From: Rhizomys pruinosus
Taxonomy: Eukaryota; Chordata; Mammalia; Rodentia; Spalacidae
Assembly (NCBI GenBank): GCA_009823505.1
Contig: VZQC01006876.1
Coordinates: forward strand, 788,841 to 852,840
DNA length: 64,000 nucleotides
Direction: 5' to 3'
The notes beneath the pieces are model-generated. The model did not search any database and had not been told where the DNA came from. It saw only the letters and a program-made list of their open reading frames with translations. The translations under genes and the position numbers were made by a program. This document shows, one piece after another, positions 11,263-22,361 of the stretch (position 1 is the first letter of the stretch; the number at the start of each line of letters is the position of its first letter).

Positions 11263-12690
11263 ATAGCCAATAATTGTTGAAGTTTATTAACCATAAACTA
11301 TATTTAGAATAAGAGTTCAGGCAATTTTATGAAAAGAAAATTATAAGAAGATCCATGTTGAGGAAAATAATTTTTAGCAAGATACCAGACAAATGTCATT
11401 AAAAATAGATATGGATGTCAAATGGGTAAATATATATGCAATGTGTTAACTGAAGTTATTCTGTTTACTGTTATTTGTAATGTTTTTATTGGAAGTTTTG
11501 GTAACTTTGGTTAAATTTGGACAGATTTCCTTTTCCTATGGGTTGAAAATTTTTCTTTTTGAAAATGGATTTTCAATAGATGATTTAATAAATAACATCT
11601 TTGATATAACAAATGAAATTAATGAAAAAGTCTTCCAAAAATTATTAGCTGATTGAGCTTATGAACTAACAATTATATAGCCTGTCACCCCTGATAGAAT
11701 TCATATATCATCTAAGAAGCCATTTGCTGGGACATGGCGAGTGTCCTCTGTCTCCACTACAGCTCAGTGGATATGGCTGCCAGTTTAGCCCACAGCAGCA
11801 GAGTGAGTTCTTTGGACAGCTGTCTTAAGTGAATAATGAAGTATATTTAAATTTGTTTCAGTCCCCTCATTTTACAAAGGAAGGTGATTTTTCTTCTGAG
11901 TTCTTGTTCATCTCTTGGCATCCAGATCCTGGGACCCAGCAGCCACCTGAGCATTCAGGTTGATAAATATCTTCTTTTCCCCAAAGAAATGGTATAGAGG
12001 CCTGACACCATCCAGCTTGCCTAAATTCCAAAAGAACCTACATGCTTTTGTGACCTTGAGGATTAATCTCTGTCACTCACAGCTTGTTGGCTTCTCTTGC
12101 TCATTTCTGCAGTGTAGACAGATGGTGTGGAGTTCTGTGCCAGTGTCATTATCCACAGGTTTACTTCTCACACAGCTCCCTCACATAACTGTTGTGCTAA
12201 ACACTGAACAATTACTCAACTCTTTGTTTTGTCACCCTATGGGCTTTCACTGTTCTGCACCCAAAGAACATGCACTAATACCCAGTATTGCTGAAAGCTA
12301 CTGCTGACACTTCTCAACTGAGTGCAACAAGAACATCACAGGAGACAAGTCTCTCAGACACCAAAAGAAACATTGTCACATACAAAGGAACAACCAGCTT
12401 TTCAATGTTCTAGTATCAGAACACGACCTAAGTGCTGAGACCCACCCCACCCCCTCCCCACCTCCCACCCCCCCCCAAAACCACCCGCCCCCCCCCCCCC
12501 ACCTGCTGCTATGAGGACCCTTTTCTCCAAGATCTTGAGCTGTGGAACTTTTATCAATCCACAAATGAACACTTTGACCCTGAAGACCATAGCTTCAGAA
12601 GCAGGGTAGAAAGGAGAAACAATAATTATGGCAGCAAGATGTTTTTAGATTCATGGTTAATTTTCCCATCAATGCTATGAGAGTACCTTT
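11263..12690. other. Single-copy DNA of copy 1, no gene seen
   Basis: Almost identical to 23,786-25,120 over long stretches. A 115-codon plus frame at 11,960-12,307 is open in both copies but has no recognisable domain or splice context. Confidence 0.55.
12440..12502 (+). repeat. C-rich tract present only in copy 1
   Basis: About 63 bases of C with A and T interruptions. The matching point in copy 2 (about 24,925) goes directly from 'cacgactctaatgctg' into 'cctgctgctttgagg' without it. Either a length-variable C-tract or a sequencing artefact. Confidence 0.8.
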
Positions 12691-12782
12691 ATCACAGCAT
12701 TTTACATATGAGGAATCTCAATAATTTATATTAAATCACATCCTAAATAACTGTAGAGCTGGGATTTGGGGTCTATATTCAT
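12691..12782 (-). mobile_element. MIR SINE fragment (copy 1)
   Basis: Minus-strand MIR: 'cattttacatatgaggaatc' and 'gtagagctgggatttggggt' are its clearest words. Same as 25,121-25,207. Confidence 0.75.
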
Positions 12783-13786
12783 ACAACATAAGAGGTATCT
12801 TCAATACTTGAGAGAACAGAAAAACTAGAAGAACTAAAAATATAAGGGGAAGCAACAGAAAAGAGAGGGAGAAAGGAGAGGAAGGAAGAACATAGGAGGA
12901 AGAGTGGGGAAATGATAGAAAAGCACTGAGGCTGTGGAATAAGGAAGAGTGTAGAGGGAGCGGGAAAAATGATATAAACGCTTCCAAGACCTTCTATAGT
13001 TCATAGCTCAGAAAATGTGTGCCTGTAAAAAAATCTAACAATAAAATTCAACATTGATTTTCATACTGGGGAGCTATTACTACCTGATTTTGCTAGAGTT
13101 TCAAGGAATCGTACCGTTCAATCATATGATGTTTTTATTTCATCTTAGATATTGGAAACACATACCTGTCCACTTTCATAAGCCATTACAGATAAATTCT
13201 AGGCATAAGGCATTGGAGATTGTGTATCATCTTCCATGGATTAAATACCTTTACTTTGGACATGGGGTGATGGTATAAAAAGGGAGAAATATGCAAAAGA
13301 TGGACAAAAAGAGAAATAAATCACACGAAACAGTGCTTACTGAGAGCTTGCTATGTGGGAAAGGCGCTATGTTCCATCATGGTATGTCCAGTAAGCTTTA
13401 AGTCATCTTTCCCTTTTTACTCTCTAATAAAGCAGACCCTGGCTGACACATCCTGAGTATCTCTTAAGTCCCAGGAAAGGGGAAGAAGCATTTACAGAGC
13501 CATTTACATAGTAGATGTGAGAAGAGGACTCAAGCCACACTGGTTTAATTGCTCCTTTAATCACACTTTCCTTGTTGCAGGAATGCATTCGTCTGTGAGG
13601 ATTCCAGTTTGATTAAGGGGGCTCAAGTTCTCAGCTAGCACCCCTCAGTGAATCATGTGGGAGTCATGGGGCTCCTCCGACCCTGCCCCAATAGGGAGCA
13701 AGCAATGTGGCCCACGCACATGATGCTAGACAGAGAAGCAGTATACAGTGGCGAGGAACTGGGGTCGGTTAGGGACTCCGGGAGCT
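12783..13786. other. Single-copy DNA of copy 1, possible further MIR scrap
   Basis: The stretch around 13,335-13,380 ('cttactgagagcttgctatg') resembles the minus-strand MIR tail, but the match is short. No gene is seen. Confidence 0.45.
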
Positions 13787-13807
13787 GACGTCATTTTGCT
13801 TATAAAA
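13787..13807 (+). promoter_or_regulatory. CRE plus TATA motif pair (copy 1)
   Basis: A perfect TGACGTCA is followed six bases later by TATAAAA. The upstream inverted CCAAT box seen in copy 2 is missing. See the LTR-like block at 26,071-26,296. Confidence 0.45.
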
Positions 13808-14751
13808 TGGACTTGCAGCAGGCAATAGATAGAATTCTCCATTTCCACAAGTACACAGGATTCCTGGCGTTTATTTGCACATGTAAGGGCCAAGCGACAC
13901 TGGATTCAAGTGTCCAATTGTCAGTGGCATAGTTAGTTGGAAGGAGTTCTATAGACCACCAGCCTGGTAACTAGTGTGGGGTTGGAAGGAGACCTATCCC
14001 GGTCACCACCCTGTGAAGTCGATCATGAGTGGGTGTAGGCTGAACATAGGCAAGCAGCCATCAGCCTGAAATCCCTGACCAGAAACCATATACCCTTTGG
14101 GCAAGTAGGAAAGCATGGCCAGACGGGAAGCAGACTTCCCAGGCTAAGGACCGAGTTTGGAAGTACCTCTCAGTTTGAGTTACAAAGTAACACAACTGAC
14201 CTCTACACAAGAGGGGCCAGTTCCCCACAGTGACCACAGGGAAGCCCACTGTGCTCCCCGTCCCTTAGCAGAAATGCGCTGCACCTGCTCATGAAAAAGG
14301 AAGCTCTACCACTCGATTTTGTTGTGGTGGTAGATGCAATGGTGGTAGCAGTGGTGGTAATATTTTTTTTTTCTTTTTTTTCTGAGCTCTGAGAAAGGAC
14401 AGCCCCTGTAGACGGCTTCACCTCTGGAAGCAGTGGAAGGTGGAAGGCACAAACTCTCTCCTGGCTCCTCTCAGGTATCCAATATGTGGTTGGTGAGGCA
14501 GTAAGGGACTTCCTGTCTAAGAAGCCACAGCTGTCATTGTGAGATTTATGTTACAAAGCAGTTTTTGCTTTTCTGAGCTTACTGTCCCCAAGACTGCTAA
14601 AAGATTGTGATCATTGTTCACCATAGAGGATATGGAGTTGCCTGGCATTGCTCTCACTAAGCCTGCCCGCACATGTAAATAGCCCCTTTTATTAAACTGT
14701 TCCAAATTTATTTTGAATTCACCATGTGCCTTACTCAATCGCCACACTAGT

Positions 14752-14922
14752 GGCACGGTGTGACCTTAGACAAGTTCCCTAGCATCATGAGCCTCACTTT
14801 CATCATCTTTAAATGGAGCTTATATGCTTCAGAGGGAAATTGTGAAGTGTGAATGAAAGTTGCATGTGCATAGGTGATAAACATTTCCTCCAGCATATTA
14901 GTGGTCACTGTTACGATTAATA
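14752..14922 (+). mobile_element. MIR SINE (copy 1)
   Basis: 'tgaccttagacaagttccct', then 'cctcactttcatcatcttta' and 'aaatgg' form the classic MIR core order. Same as 27,168-27,340. Confidence 0.85.
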
Positions 14923-15146
14923 GACCACTTAGAAAATATGGAGCATGTAAGAGTGAACATGAATGAGTACAAGCTCTCTGTCCACCCATACACATTTACC
15001 CCAGGAATTTCTTAATGATTTCCAAAGCTGTCCTTATCTTAGTTTCAAAATCTTTTACTTTATGGCTCATTCTGTTTCAAATGGGTTAAGCACACTCAAC
15101 ATTCTTACTGAGTTTATAAAACTCTGATACAACAGCAGAAAGGATA

Positions 15147-16518
15147 TTGTTGGCCTTAATGCTTTGTGCTATCAGGAATCCTGGTTCAGAAGCTCCTTGG
15201 CTGTGCCCTGGAAAAGTTCCAGTATATCCCATACTTTCTCTTCTATAAGATTCAAGGTATTGATCTTTTGGTTAGGTCCCTTGATGCATTTGATTTGAGG
15301 TTTGTGTAGGTGAGAGATAGGGCTCTAGTTTCACTTTCAACATGCAGCTCCCTAGTTTGACCAGCACCTTTTGTGTAAAATGCTATCTTGTATCCCGGGC
15401 AATGGGAGAAAAAAAAAAAAACTTTGTTTTTTTGCTATTTTTTGTCGCCAATGTATGATTGTAGGGCCTTTTAGTATAAAAGCAGGAAGTTACTATAAGT
15501 GCATGGACTTTAAATCTGGAGTCGATCAATTCTAGGATACCCTTGACCAGGTGTCCTAGTTTTTATAATACCAACTGCACAGCTTGAACGGCCCTCTGAG
15601 CTGAAAGGCATCTAGCGTAGGCAAACAAGCACGTGGTGCAATAATTTGCACAATTATGGGTACGTACCAACCTTCATAATGGGATTTAAGGCCCACATCC
15701 CCTTGCACCACAGGGAGTCTATGCCTGACACTTGTTATCAGAGTGAAAGTCTGTGTTTAGACATGTACGACCGGTGTCCAATGAGGTAGAACCACTACTA
15801 CCATTCTCCTAAAACGGGACATCCTGTAATTTCCTCAGAGTACTTATTTTATACCTACAGATTAGTGCATGTCTTAACTATTACCAGATAAGGTTCTTCT
15901 TGCAGCAATATGGCAATACCACAGAGACTCCAGGTCAGTGGTGCAGAGATCAAGAGACGGTGGAGTGCTTAGTCAAATGGGACACCTACCCCATACCCTC
16001 CCCTCCCCAGGTTCAGGGATCATTGGGGAAGTGGAGGAATGGAAGGGGTGAGAGCCAGAATGTGGTAGCCACTACAAGGAAACGGGCTGTCTGGATACCA
16101 GGGCAATGAACATATGAGTCCATAGTCCTTCGTGACAACAGGTAGCAGACCTTGCCAACACCAAGACAGACAGGGCCCAACAAGGATGGGGGAGGTGGGC
16201 GGGAAGCTCAAGCCCTAGCTGAGGATCTATGGACAACTGACAGCTGCTAAGGGAGGGAGAGCCGAATTTTTCCTTACTGATATGACACCTGGTCGGTGGA
16301 CCAGACTCCAGGACAGAGACTCATATCCAGCGATCCAAATGGGAGGCATGGAATGGAAACAATAGGTCTTTAAAATTAAATGAATATAAGAAAATTTAAA
16401 AATAGAAGACAGATAATAATGGACGGGCATGAAGTGGGGCGTGAAGAAGGGGCGGAAAGGGGGATCTGAATAGGAGCACCATATTGTATGCATTCTAGAA
16501 TTAATTAAAAAAAAAAAA
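15147..16518 (+). mobile_element. Lx-type L1 with 5' inversion (copy 1)
   Basis: About 15,147-15,577 is antisense L1 ORF2; about 15,578-16,518 is sense 3' UTR ending in poly-A. Left flank cagaaaggata (15,136-15,146) and right flank caaaaggata (16,519-16,528) are the target duplication with one base lost here. Same insertion as 27,560-28,891. The 239-codon minus frame at 16,227-16,946 is only an antisense reading of this 3' UTR and its flank. Confidence 0.87.
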
Positions 16519-16528
16519 CAAAAGGATA

Positions 16529-17368
16529 GCGGTATAGGTGAAAGCAGTTTGCCTTCCTGAGAACCAGAAGTTTGGCCCATTGAATAACTCCATAGAGCCT
16601 TATCCAAGTCTTCCTTCATTCTTCCTGGACTCAAGAAACCCCCCAAAAGTCTTCCCCTTAAGGAATAAATCCCATCAGTATACAATAGCTTAGTAACCAC
16701 AATGATCCATCTCTTAAATATGCCACTGCTCCACCATCGTTCTGTGTTCAAAGATGTAATTATTTTTTTAAGTGACAAGTTGAACCAACTAGTGTGCTGG
16801 TTAGAGAAAAATTGCCCAGCCAAGGGTCGGCTCAGCAGGATAAACCAGCAACAACAAAAAGAATTGTGATTGATTAGTAATTTCTGCAAATAATTTTGGG
16901 CTCGCTGTACTAGGCACATGGTTTGCAGTAGTGTTTGCTGACACACACTTTAAAGTACATAGATGTTCTGAAAGACAGTTGGTAGCTTGTACTGCTTGCT
17001 GCCTAGTGACACTCTTCTTTGTACTCTCCTGTAGAGCCCATTTCAAATAAACTGTAATGGCTGAGCTTGCAGACACATTTTCTCATTTACACCTCTAATT
17101 TTTATGTGCATTTGCATTCAACAGTGAAATTATGACATGTATATCTGTTGTAAGCATCTGGGGATGATTTGTATTATAGAGATTCAAGAACTAGAGCTCT
17201 CTACTGGACAGCAATTCTGCTGAAGGTGTTCAGCATAACTCACTGGCCTCATCCCATCAATGATATATTCATGCAGCTAAAGGCAAATGTTTAAACATTT
17301 TAGTTAATGCACCATATGTCTTAAATGTTTTAGTTCCTCTGAACATTTCCAAATTCATTGTTTGACAA
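16529..17368. other. Single-copy DNA of copy 1, no gene seen
   Basis: Nearly identical to 28,903-29,735 until about 17,360. The last few bases before the N no longer match. Confidence 0.6.
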
Positions 17369-17369
17369 N
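17369..17369. other. Single N at end of direct copy 1
   Basis: The only ambiguous base in the first 58 kb falls within ten bases of the point where similarity to copy 2 stops. It probably marks a contig join. Confidence 0.9.
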
Positions 17370-17485
17370 GAGGTAGAGGTAGGTGTAGCTTTGTGAGTTC
17401 AAGGCCAGAGGCCAGCCAGGCACACAGTGAATTCCAGGACAACTGGCCTACAGGGAGACCCTGTCTTGAAAAGACCAAAAAAAAA
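17370..17485 (+). mobile_element. B1 SINE, head missing, starts right after the N
   Basis: Starts in mid-element and ends with a long A tail (about 17,478-17,504). It shares unusual variants with the opposite-strand B1 at 17,668-17,820 ('aggtagaggtaggt', 'cacacagtgaattccagg'), suggesting a fold-back copy of the same B1. Confidence 0.88.
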
Positions 17486-17667
17486 AAAAAAAAAAAAAAA
17501 AAAAGAATACATATGTATACATCTGCATATATGTATAAGGAAATAATGAAACATTAATTTTTAACGGGAGGGAGGGAAGAAAGGAGTTCCATGAAAAGAA
17601 GAAAGATAGGATATAGGTTTAAGATTTTTCTCTGGAGCTACAGATCTATTTTTCATAATTGTAAAAA

Positions 17668-17820
17668 TTTTTTTTGGTCTTTTCAAGACAGGGTCTCCCT
17701 GTAGGCCCAGTTGTCCTGGAATTCACTGTGTGGACCTGGCTGGCCTTGAACTCACAAAGATCCACCTACCTCTACCTCCCAAGTGCTAGGATTAAAGGCA
17801 TGCACCACCACGCCCTGGCT
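17668..17820 (-). mobile_element. B1 SINE, left edge of 12-kb copy 2
   Basis: A complete, clean minus-strand B1 from poly-T to 'caccacgccctggct'. Single-copy sequence shared with copy 1 follows immediately. Confidence 0.93.
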
Positions 17821-17900
17821 CAAACAAAAGGCCTAAGTTCTCAGAAGTAACTTAGGCAGGGATTCACATTTAAAAGCACAGGCTTATTGGTTTTATTACT

Positions 17901-18012
17901 GAACATGCTCCTTATTAGCTCTCACTCTCTAACATCTTGAAGCCTTAACTTCTTCATCTGGAAAATGGAAATTATAATACTATTGCCTGGGGGTGGTTAT
18001 GAGGGATGGTGC
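17901..18012 (+). mobile_element. MIR SINE fragment (copy 2)
   Basis: 'cttcttcatctggaaaatgg', an AT-rich run and 'gtggttatgaggga' follow MIR order. Confidence 0.62.
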
Positions 18013-18407
18013 CAGAGAAAATAGGACAGCCAAGATCCAAAAAGAAGCAAATGTCTGGTCCAGTGATAGATGCAGAGGCAGCAATAAATCATGACTCTTC
18101 TTCTCTGTTGAAGAAATACTGACAGAGTGGACCCCTTACAATACTGCAGAGTGAGTACTCCGCGTTAACATCCACCTTACTCTCCTTTTTGTTCTCCTTG
18201 ATCCTCTCTGATTTCCCCCTTCTGTTTCATGAGAAAATTCAGCCTGAGTAGCAATTTCTCTCTGTATTTGCACCAACAAAGTCATCTGTAAGAAGAGTGT
18301 AGCAATACCACCTCTCACACAGTGAGCCTTTGCTCTGTGTTCCTCATCTTTTGCTCTAGGCCATTTGCCCATATTTTTCTCCTTGCAATAGCTCAGTAAG
18401 ACAGACA
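18013..18407. other. Single-copy DNA between two MIRs, no gene seen
   Basis: Only short frames are present. It differs from 5,496-5,896 by scattered one-base indels. Confidence 0.6.
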
Positions 18408-18500
18408 CTTTTGCAAATGAGAAAATTAAGGATAGAAATGTTGCTAAAGTTAGTATCTGTTAGTTGATTGTGTGAGAGTTTGATCCAGTGTAGTCTGAAG
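18408..18500 (-). mobile_element. MIR SINE fragment (copy 2)
   Basis: 'gcaaatgagaaaattaagga' through 'gagagtttgatccagtgtag'; same as the copy-1 fragment. Confidence 0.62.
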
Positions 18501-18509
18501 AATGAGTTA

Positions 18510-19319
18510 TAGGGGAGTCATATACCCAGGTTTGCCTGAAGTAGGGTGTATGTTTGGTATCCTGACATCCCATCTGGTCTAGTATCTGTTCATATTTTTC
18601 ACCTTTATTAAGGTATTATTATTAATAGTTACAGTAAAACCTTCCAGGTTAATTAGCCTTCTACTTTACCTCCTGCTTCTTCCACAGTTTCATTTAGACT
18701 AGGGGAAGTACAACTAGCTCATGTAGACCTGTCAATCTAATGCACGGTCACATCTGAAAAAAGCAAAGATGAACTTTCTTTCTCCCTTCTAACCCACTGG
18801 AAATACAATGAAGCTAGTAGCCCCATGTGGGGAAAACAAAGTGACTTTTATGCTAAAGGCTGGAGCAAGCTGACTCCTTGTAACATCCTCTGCTCATAGT
18901 GGTCAGAATAGAATTGTCCTATAGTCCCACCCTCTTATGTCTTGGATACAAAATGTTCCCAAAAGACTCATGTGCTGAAGTTGAGAGGGGAAAGTATTAA
19001 GGGGAATAAAGGAGAGATTGAAAGGGAGGATATGGATGATGAATTTGATCAAATCACATTATATATATATATATATATATAATATGTAAAATTATTATAT
19101 ATATATGTAAAATTCTCAAACAATAAGAAAAGCTATGATGAACATTTTCAGGAGCAATGAATCTAGGGACATGGAAACCCCTGGTCTATAAAATTTTAAG
19201 CAATGAGTTCCTATTCCTTAAGTAAGTTTATGTGCATGGAGTTGCACAAAATATTTGTTAATGTCTGATATACAGTATATGGATCATGATAATATTACTA
19301 TTTAAAAACTTAAGTATCA
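18510..19319. other. Single-copy DNA, no gene seen, contains (AT)n
   Basis: The only structured element is the AT run at 19,059-19,107. Confidence 0.6.
19059..19107 (+). repeat. (AT)n microsatellite
   Basis: Two AT runs separated by 'gtaaaatt'. The copy-1 equivalent (6,549-6,562) is much shorter. Confidence 0.9.
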
Positions 19320-19555
19320 GGCTGGAGAGATGGCCTAGTGGTTAAGAGCGCCAACCGCTATTACAGAGAACCCGGTTCGATGCCCAGCACCCACATGGCG
19401 GCCAAGAACTGTCTGAAACTCCAATTCAAGGAGAATTCCAGTTCCAGGGGAATCTGACACCCTCTTCTGACTTCCATGGCATTGCACGACCTGGGTGCAC
19501 AAACTTTCATGCAGAGAGTACATTGATACACATACAGAAATAAATAAAATTAAAA
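19320..19555 (+). mobile_element. B2/B3 SINE with 16-bp target duplication
   Basis: 'ggctggagagatggcctagt' head (pol III A box region), 'ggttcgatgccc' (B box), an internal duplicated 'caattcaaggagaattccag', and an A-rich end. It is flanked by aaaaacttaagtatca at 19,304-19,319 and 19,556-19,571, a perfect duplication. Confidence 0.95.
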
Positions 19556-19597
19556 AAAAACTTAAGTATCAAATCTACTGAAGAAACATCAGTATCT

Positions 19598-19814
19598 TTA
19601 TTGTTTGTTTGTTTGTTTTTATGAGTGTTTTGCCTGCATGTATTCATGTGCCTCACATGTATGTAATGCCCACAGAAGTCAGAAGAGAGCATTGGATCCC
19701 CTGGAACTGGAGTTACTGACAGTTGTTACCTGCCATGTGGGTGTTGGGAACCAAACCTAGGTCCTCTGCAAGAGCAGTCAGTAATCTTAAACACTAAGCC
19801 ATCTCTCCAGCCCA
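19598..19814 (-). mobile_element. B2/B3 SINE, minus, short target duplication
   Basis: Opens with GTTT repeats (complement of its tail) and closes at 'gccatctctccagccca'. Flanked by cagtatct at 19,590-19,597 and 19,815-19,822. Confidence 0.92.
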
Positions 19815-20172
19815 CAGTATCTATTTCAAAAGCTAGTACTTAATTTGTGCATTTCTCCTGAAAGTATTAATATAATAAAACATTGGTAAACTTAACAACA
19901 TTTCAAAAGATGAATGTTTACTAATGTTTAATATTATATCCATTATAATTATGTAAGAATATCAGATACTGGTATGTATAATTCTTAAATATAAATATCA
20001 GCTTACAGTGAGATTCTTTTCATGGAACTCATACACATTCAGATAACCATATATCCTGAACTGGAATGCGAGAATGACAAGGGTACTTGGTTTTACAGTA
20101 TCTTATTATATAGAAGCATTGCAAAGTCACATGGAAAATTCAGTTGAAGACCTTGTTTAAAAAACAGGTGTA

Positions 20173-20343
20173 TGTCGGGCGTGGTGGTGCACACCTTTAA
20201 TCCTAGCACTTGGGAGGCAGAGGCAGGGGGATCTTTGAGTTCAAGGCCAGCCTGGTCTACAGAGTGAGTTCCAGGACAGCTGGGGCTACAGGGAGACCCT
20301 GTCTTGAAAAGACCAAAAAATAAATAAATAAATAAAATAAAAA
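20173..20343 (+). mobile_element. B1 SINE
   Basis: Full-length B1: 'cgggcgtggtggtgcacacc' to 'gaccctgtcttgaaaagacc', then an (AAAT)n tail. Confidence 0.95.
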
Positions 20344-20352
20344 ACTGGTGTA

Positions 20353-20499
20353 AGCCAGGAGTGATAGTGGATGCCTTTAATCTCAGCACTCGGGATGCAG
20401 AAGCAGGCAGATCTCTGTGAGTTCAAGGCCAGTCTGGTCTACATAGTGAGTTCCAGGACAACTGGAGCTACAGGCGTACCCAGTCTCAAAAAAAAAAAA
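20353..20499 (+). mobile_element. B1 SINE, tandem to the previous one
   Basis: Diverged B1 beginning 'agccaggagtgatagtggat' and ending in A13. Same orientation as its neighbour, nine bases apart. Confidence 0.9.
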
Positions 20500-20537
20500 A
20501 GCCCAAAAAAACAGGTGTTAAAAAATGATTAAAGGGG

Positions 20538-20841
20538 AGATGCTGGAGAAGTGGCTCAGTGCTTAAGAAAACTGGCTGCTCTTGCAGAAGACCCTGGTTT
20601 GAATTCTAGTACCCACATGATGGCTAACAACCATCTGTAGCTCCAGTTTCAGAGGATCCAACCCTATCTTCTATCCTCTACAGGGTCTGCATCACAGGTG
20701 GGCGGGACTGCTGGGAGATAGTGGTGAAGAGCATTTGCTGTTCTTGCAGAGGACTTGGCTCACAAACTGGTAACTCCAGTGCCATGGGGGTCTGACATCC
20801 TTTCCTTGGCCTCTGTGGGAACTGCATGCATATGGTACGCA

Positions 20842-20873
<32 letters not shown>

Positions 20874-20900
20874 AAATAAAATAAAACAAAACAAAATAAA
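20538..20900 (+). mobile_element. Two abutting B2/B3 SINE pieces with (CA)n
   Basis: First unit 'agaagtggctcagtgcttaa' to about 20,688; second begins 'gatagtggtgaagagcattt' and ends in (CA)n at about 20,845-20,871 and an AAAT tail. Confidence 0.8.
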
Positions 20901-20910
20901 TATATAAAGC

Positions 20911-21125
20911 TAGGCATGGTGATATAAGTTTGTAATCCCAGTCCTAGGAGGTAGGAATAGTAGCTCACTGGGGCTCATTGGCCAATCACTCTAGCCTACT
21001 CAGTGAGTTCCAGGCTCACCAAGAGACCTCGTATCAGAAAGCAAGTAGAAGGTTGACCTCTGGCATCCACACATAGGTGTACACATACACACACGCGCAC
21101 ACACACACACACACACACACACTTT
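20911..21125 (+). mobile_element. B4-type SINE piece with (CA)n
   Basis: 'gctaggcatggtgatataag', 'gtaatcccagtcctaggagg', 'gttgacctctggcatccaca' and a CA tail; the order fits a B4 composite. Confidence 0.68.
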
Positions 21126-21139
21126 TGTTCAAAATTCTT

Positions 21140-21335
21140 TCAAGGACTACAAAGATAATTCAGTGTGGAAAAATGACTGATGCCAATCCCCAGCAACTTG
21201 AATTTGATACCCAGTGCCCACGGTGATGGGAGAGAACGAACCCATTGCTGCCAGTCCTCTGACCACCACGTGTACACAGTGGCACATATGGACCCACAAA
21301 CAAACACATACACACGAAATAAAATTTTTAAATGT
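21140..21335 (+). mobile_element. tRNA-derived SINE, B4/ID-like
   Basis: 'acaaagataattcagtgtgg' is an eroded tRNA-like head; 'gatacccagtgcccacgg' and 'tcctctgaccaccacgtgta' are body words. Confidence 0.62.
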
Positions 21336-21462
21336 AAAACAACAATCATTTTTAATATTTTCAAGAGTAGGTATTCTAAATGCTGGCAAAATTAATACAC
21401 ATAAATATTTAGGCTGACATATTTATTCAATTTTAATTATTTTTTTAATTCTTTTAATTTTT

Positions 21463-21671
21463 TATTTATTTATGTGTATGAATGTACTGTCTGCATGTAG
21501 GTTTGTGAACCCACGTCGTCCAGTGCTGTGGAGATCAGAAGAGGGTGTTGGATTTTCCTGGAACTGGAGTTAAAGACGGTTTTCAGCCGCCATGTGGGTG
21601 CTGGGGATCGAACCTGTGTCCTCTGCGAGAGCGGTCAGCGTTCTTAACTGCTAGGCCATCCCTCCAGCCCC
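21463..21671 (-). mobile_element. B2/B3 SINE
   Basis: ATTT-rich start, 'gccgccatgtgggtgctggg' and 'ccatccctccagcccc' at the head end. Confidence 0.93.
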
Positions 21672-21689
21672 CAAATTTTGATTATTTTT

Positions 21690-22323
21690 ATCTTAATAAT
21701 ATTTTTATATTCTTACTAAAGTTTTGTGCATTTCATACATCATTTCTCAGTCCAATTTAGACTCATTTCCCTTCCCATGTCCCCCAACCCACTAGAGCTT
21801 ATGCATTCTACCATACATCTCTTTCATCTTTTTCTCAGTCTATTTCAAACATCCGTATAGAACTCTACCTTCTTAAATCTGGATCAGGGTCAGAAAAAAC
21901 ATAAACAGTAGATGCCACACTATTTCCATAACAGCAATTCTTCCTGTAAAACCCATGGAAAAGGAGCTTGTTGAAGCTGCATTTACCATTCCTATTCCCT
22001 CATCTCTATTACTTCCTCACCTTCCACTTAGGTTTCTTCTTGGTTCCTGTTTTCCTTCTTTTTTATAAAATATTTTTATTAAAGCTTTGTGCATTTCATA
22101 CATTTCTTACCAAATTTAGACCCATTTCCCCCTTCCTTACCTCAAACCCTGCCAGAGCTCATGCATTCTGCCCTACATGTCTTGCATCTTTTTCTCAGTC
22201 TTTTTAAAATTTTTCAGTTCAGAATTTTACTGTTTGGGGCAGAAGTTTACTGTTTCAGTCAGTTCTTTGACCCAGTCTTTTCTATTGTTGTTGTTCTACC
22301 AATTTGTATTGCTCCAAAAAAAA

Positions 22324-22361
<38 letters not shown>

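Larger units (their letters stand above)
5141..17360 (+). repeat. 12-kb direct duplication, copy 1 (noisy)
   Basis: Collinear with 17,668-29,735: same B1, MIR, B2/B3, B4, L1, LTR-like and twin-primed L1 in the same order. Stretches such as 12,001-12,360 are almost identical to 24,480-24,840, but the SINE and low-complexity parts carry many one-base indels. The copy stops just before a single N at 17,369. Best read as the low-quality end of one contig overlapping the start of the next. Confidence 0.93.

Noticed and set aside
11960..12307. 115-codon frame open in both 12-kb copies
   Set aside because: Its preservation in both copies follows from duplication, not selection. No domain, promoter or splice context is visible.
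16227..16946. 239-codon minus-strand open frame, with a related 207-codon frame at 28,344-28,967
   Set aside because: Both are antisense readings of the same Lx L1 3' UTR and flank in the two copies. The frames differ in their ends and show no protein family features.
17370..17820. Hairpin that could be read as a microRNA or structured RNA precursor
   Set aside because: The arms are two inverted B1 elements next to an N; more likely fold-back assembly than a gene.
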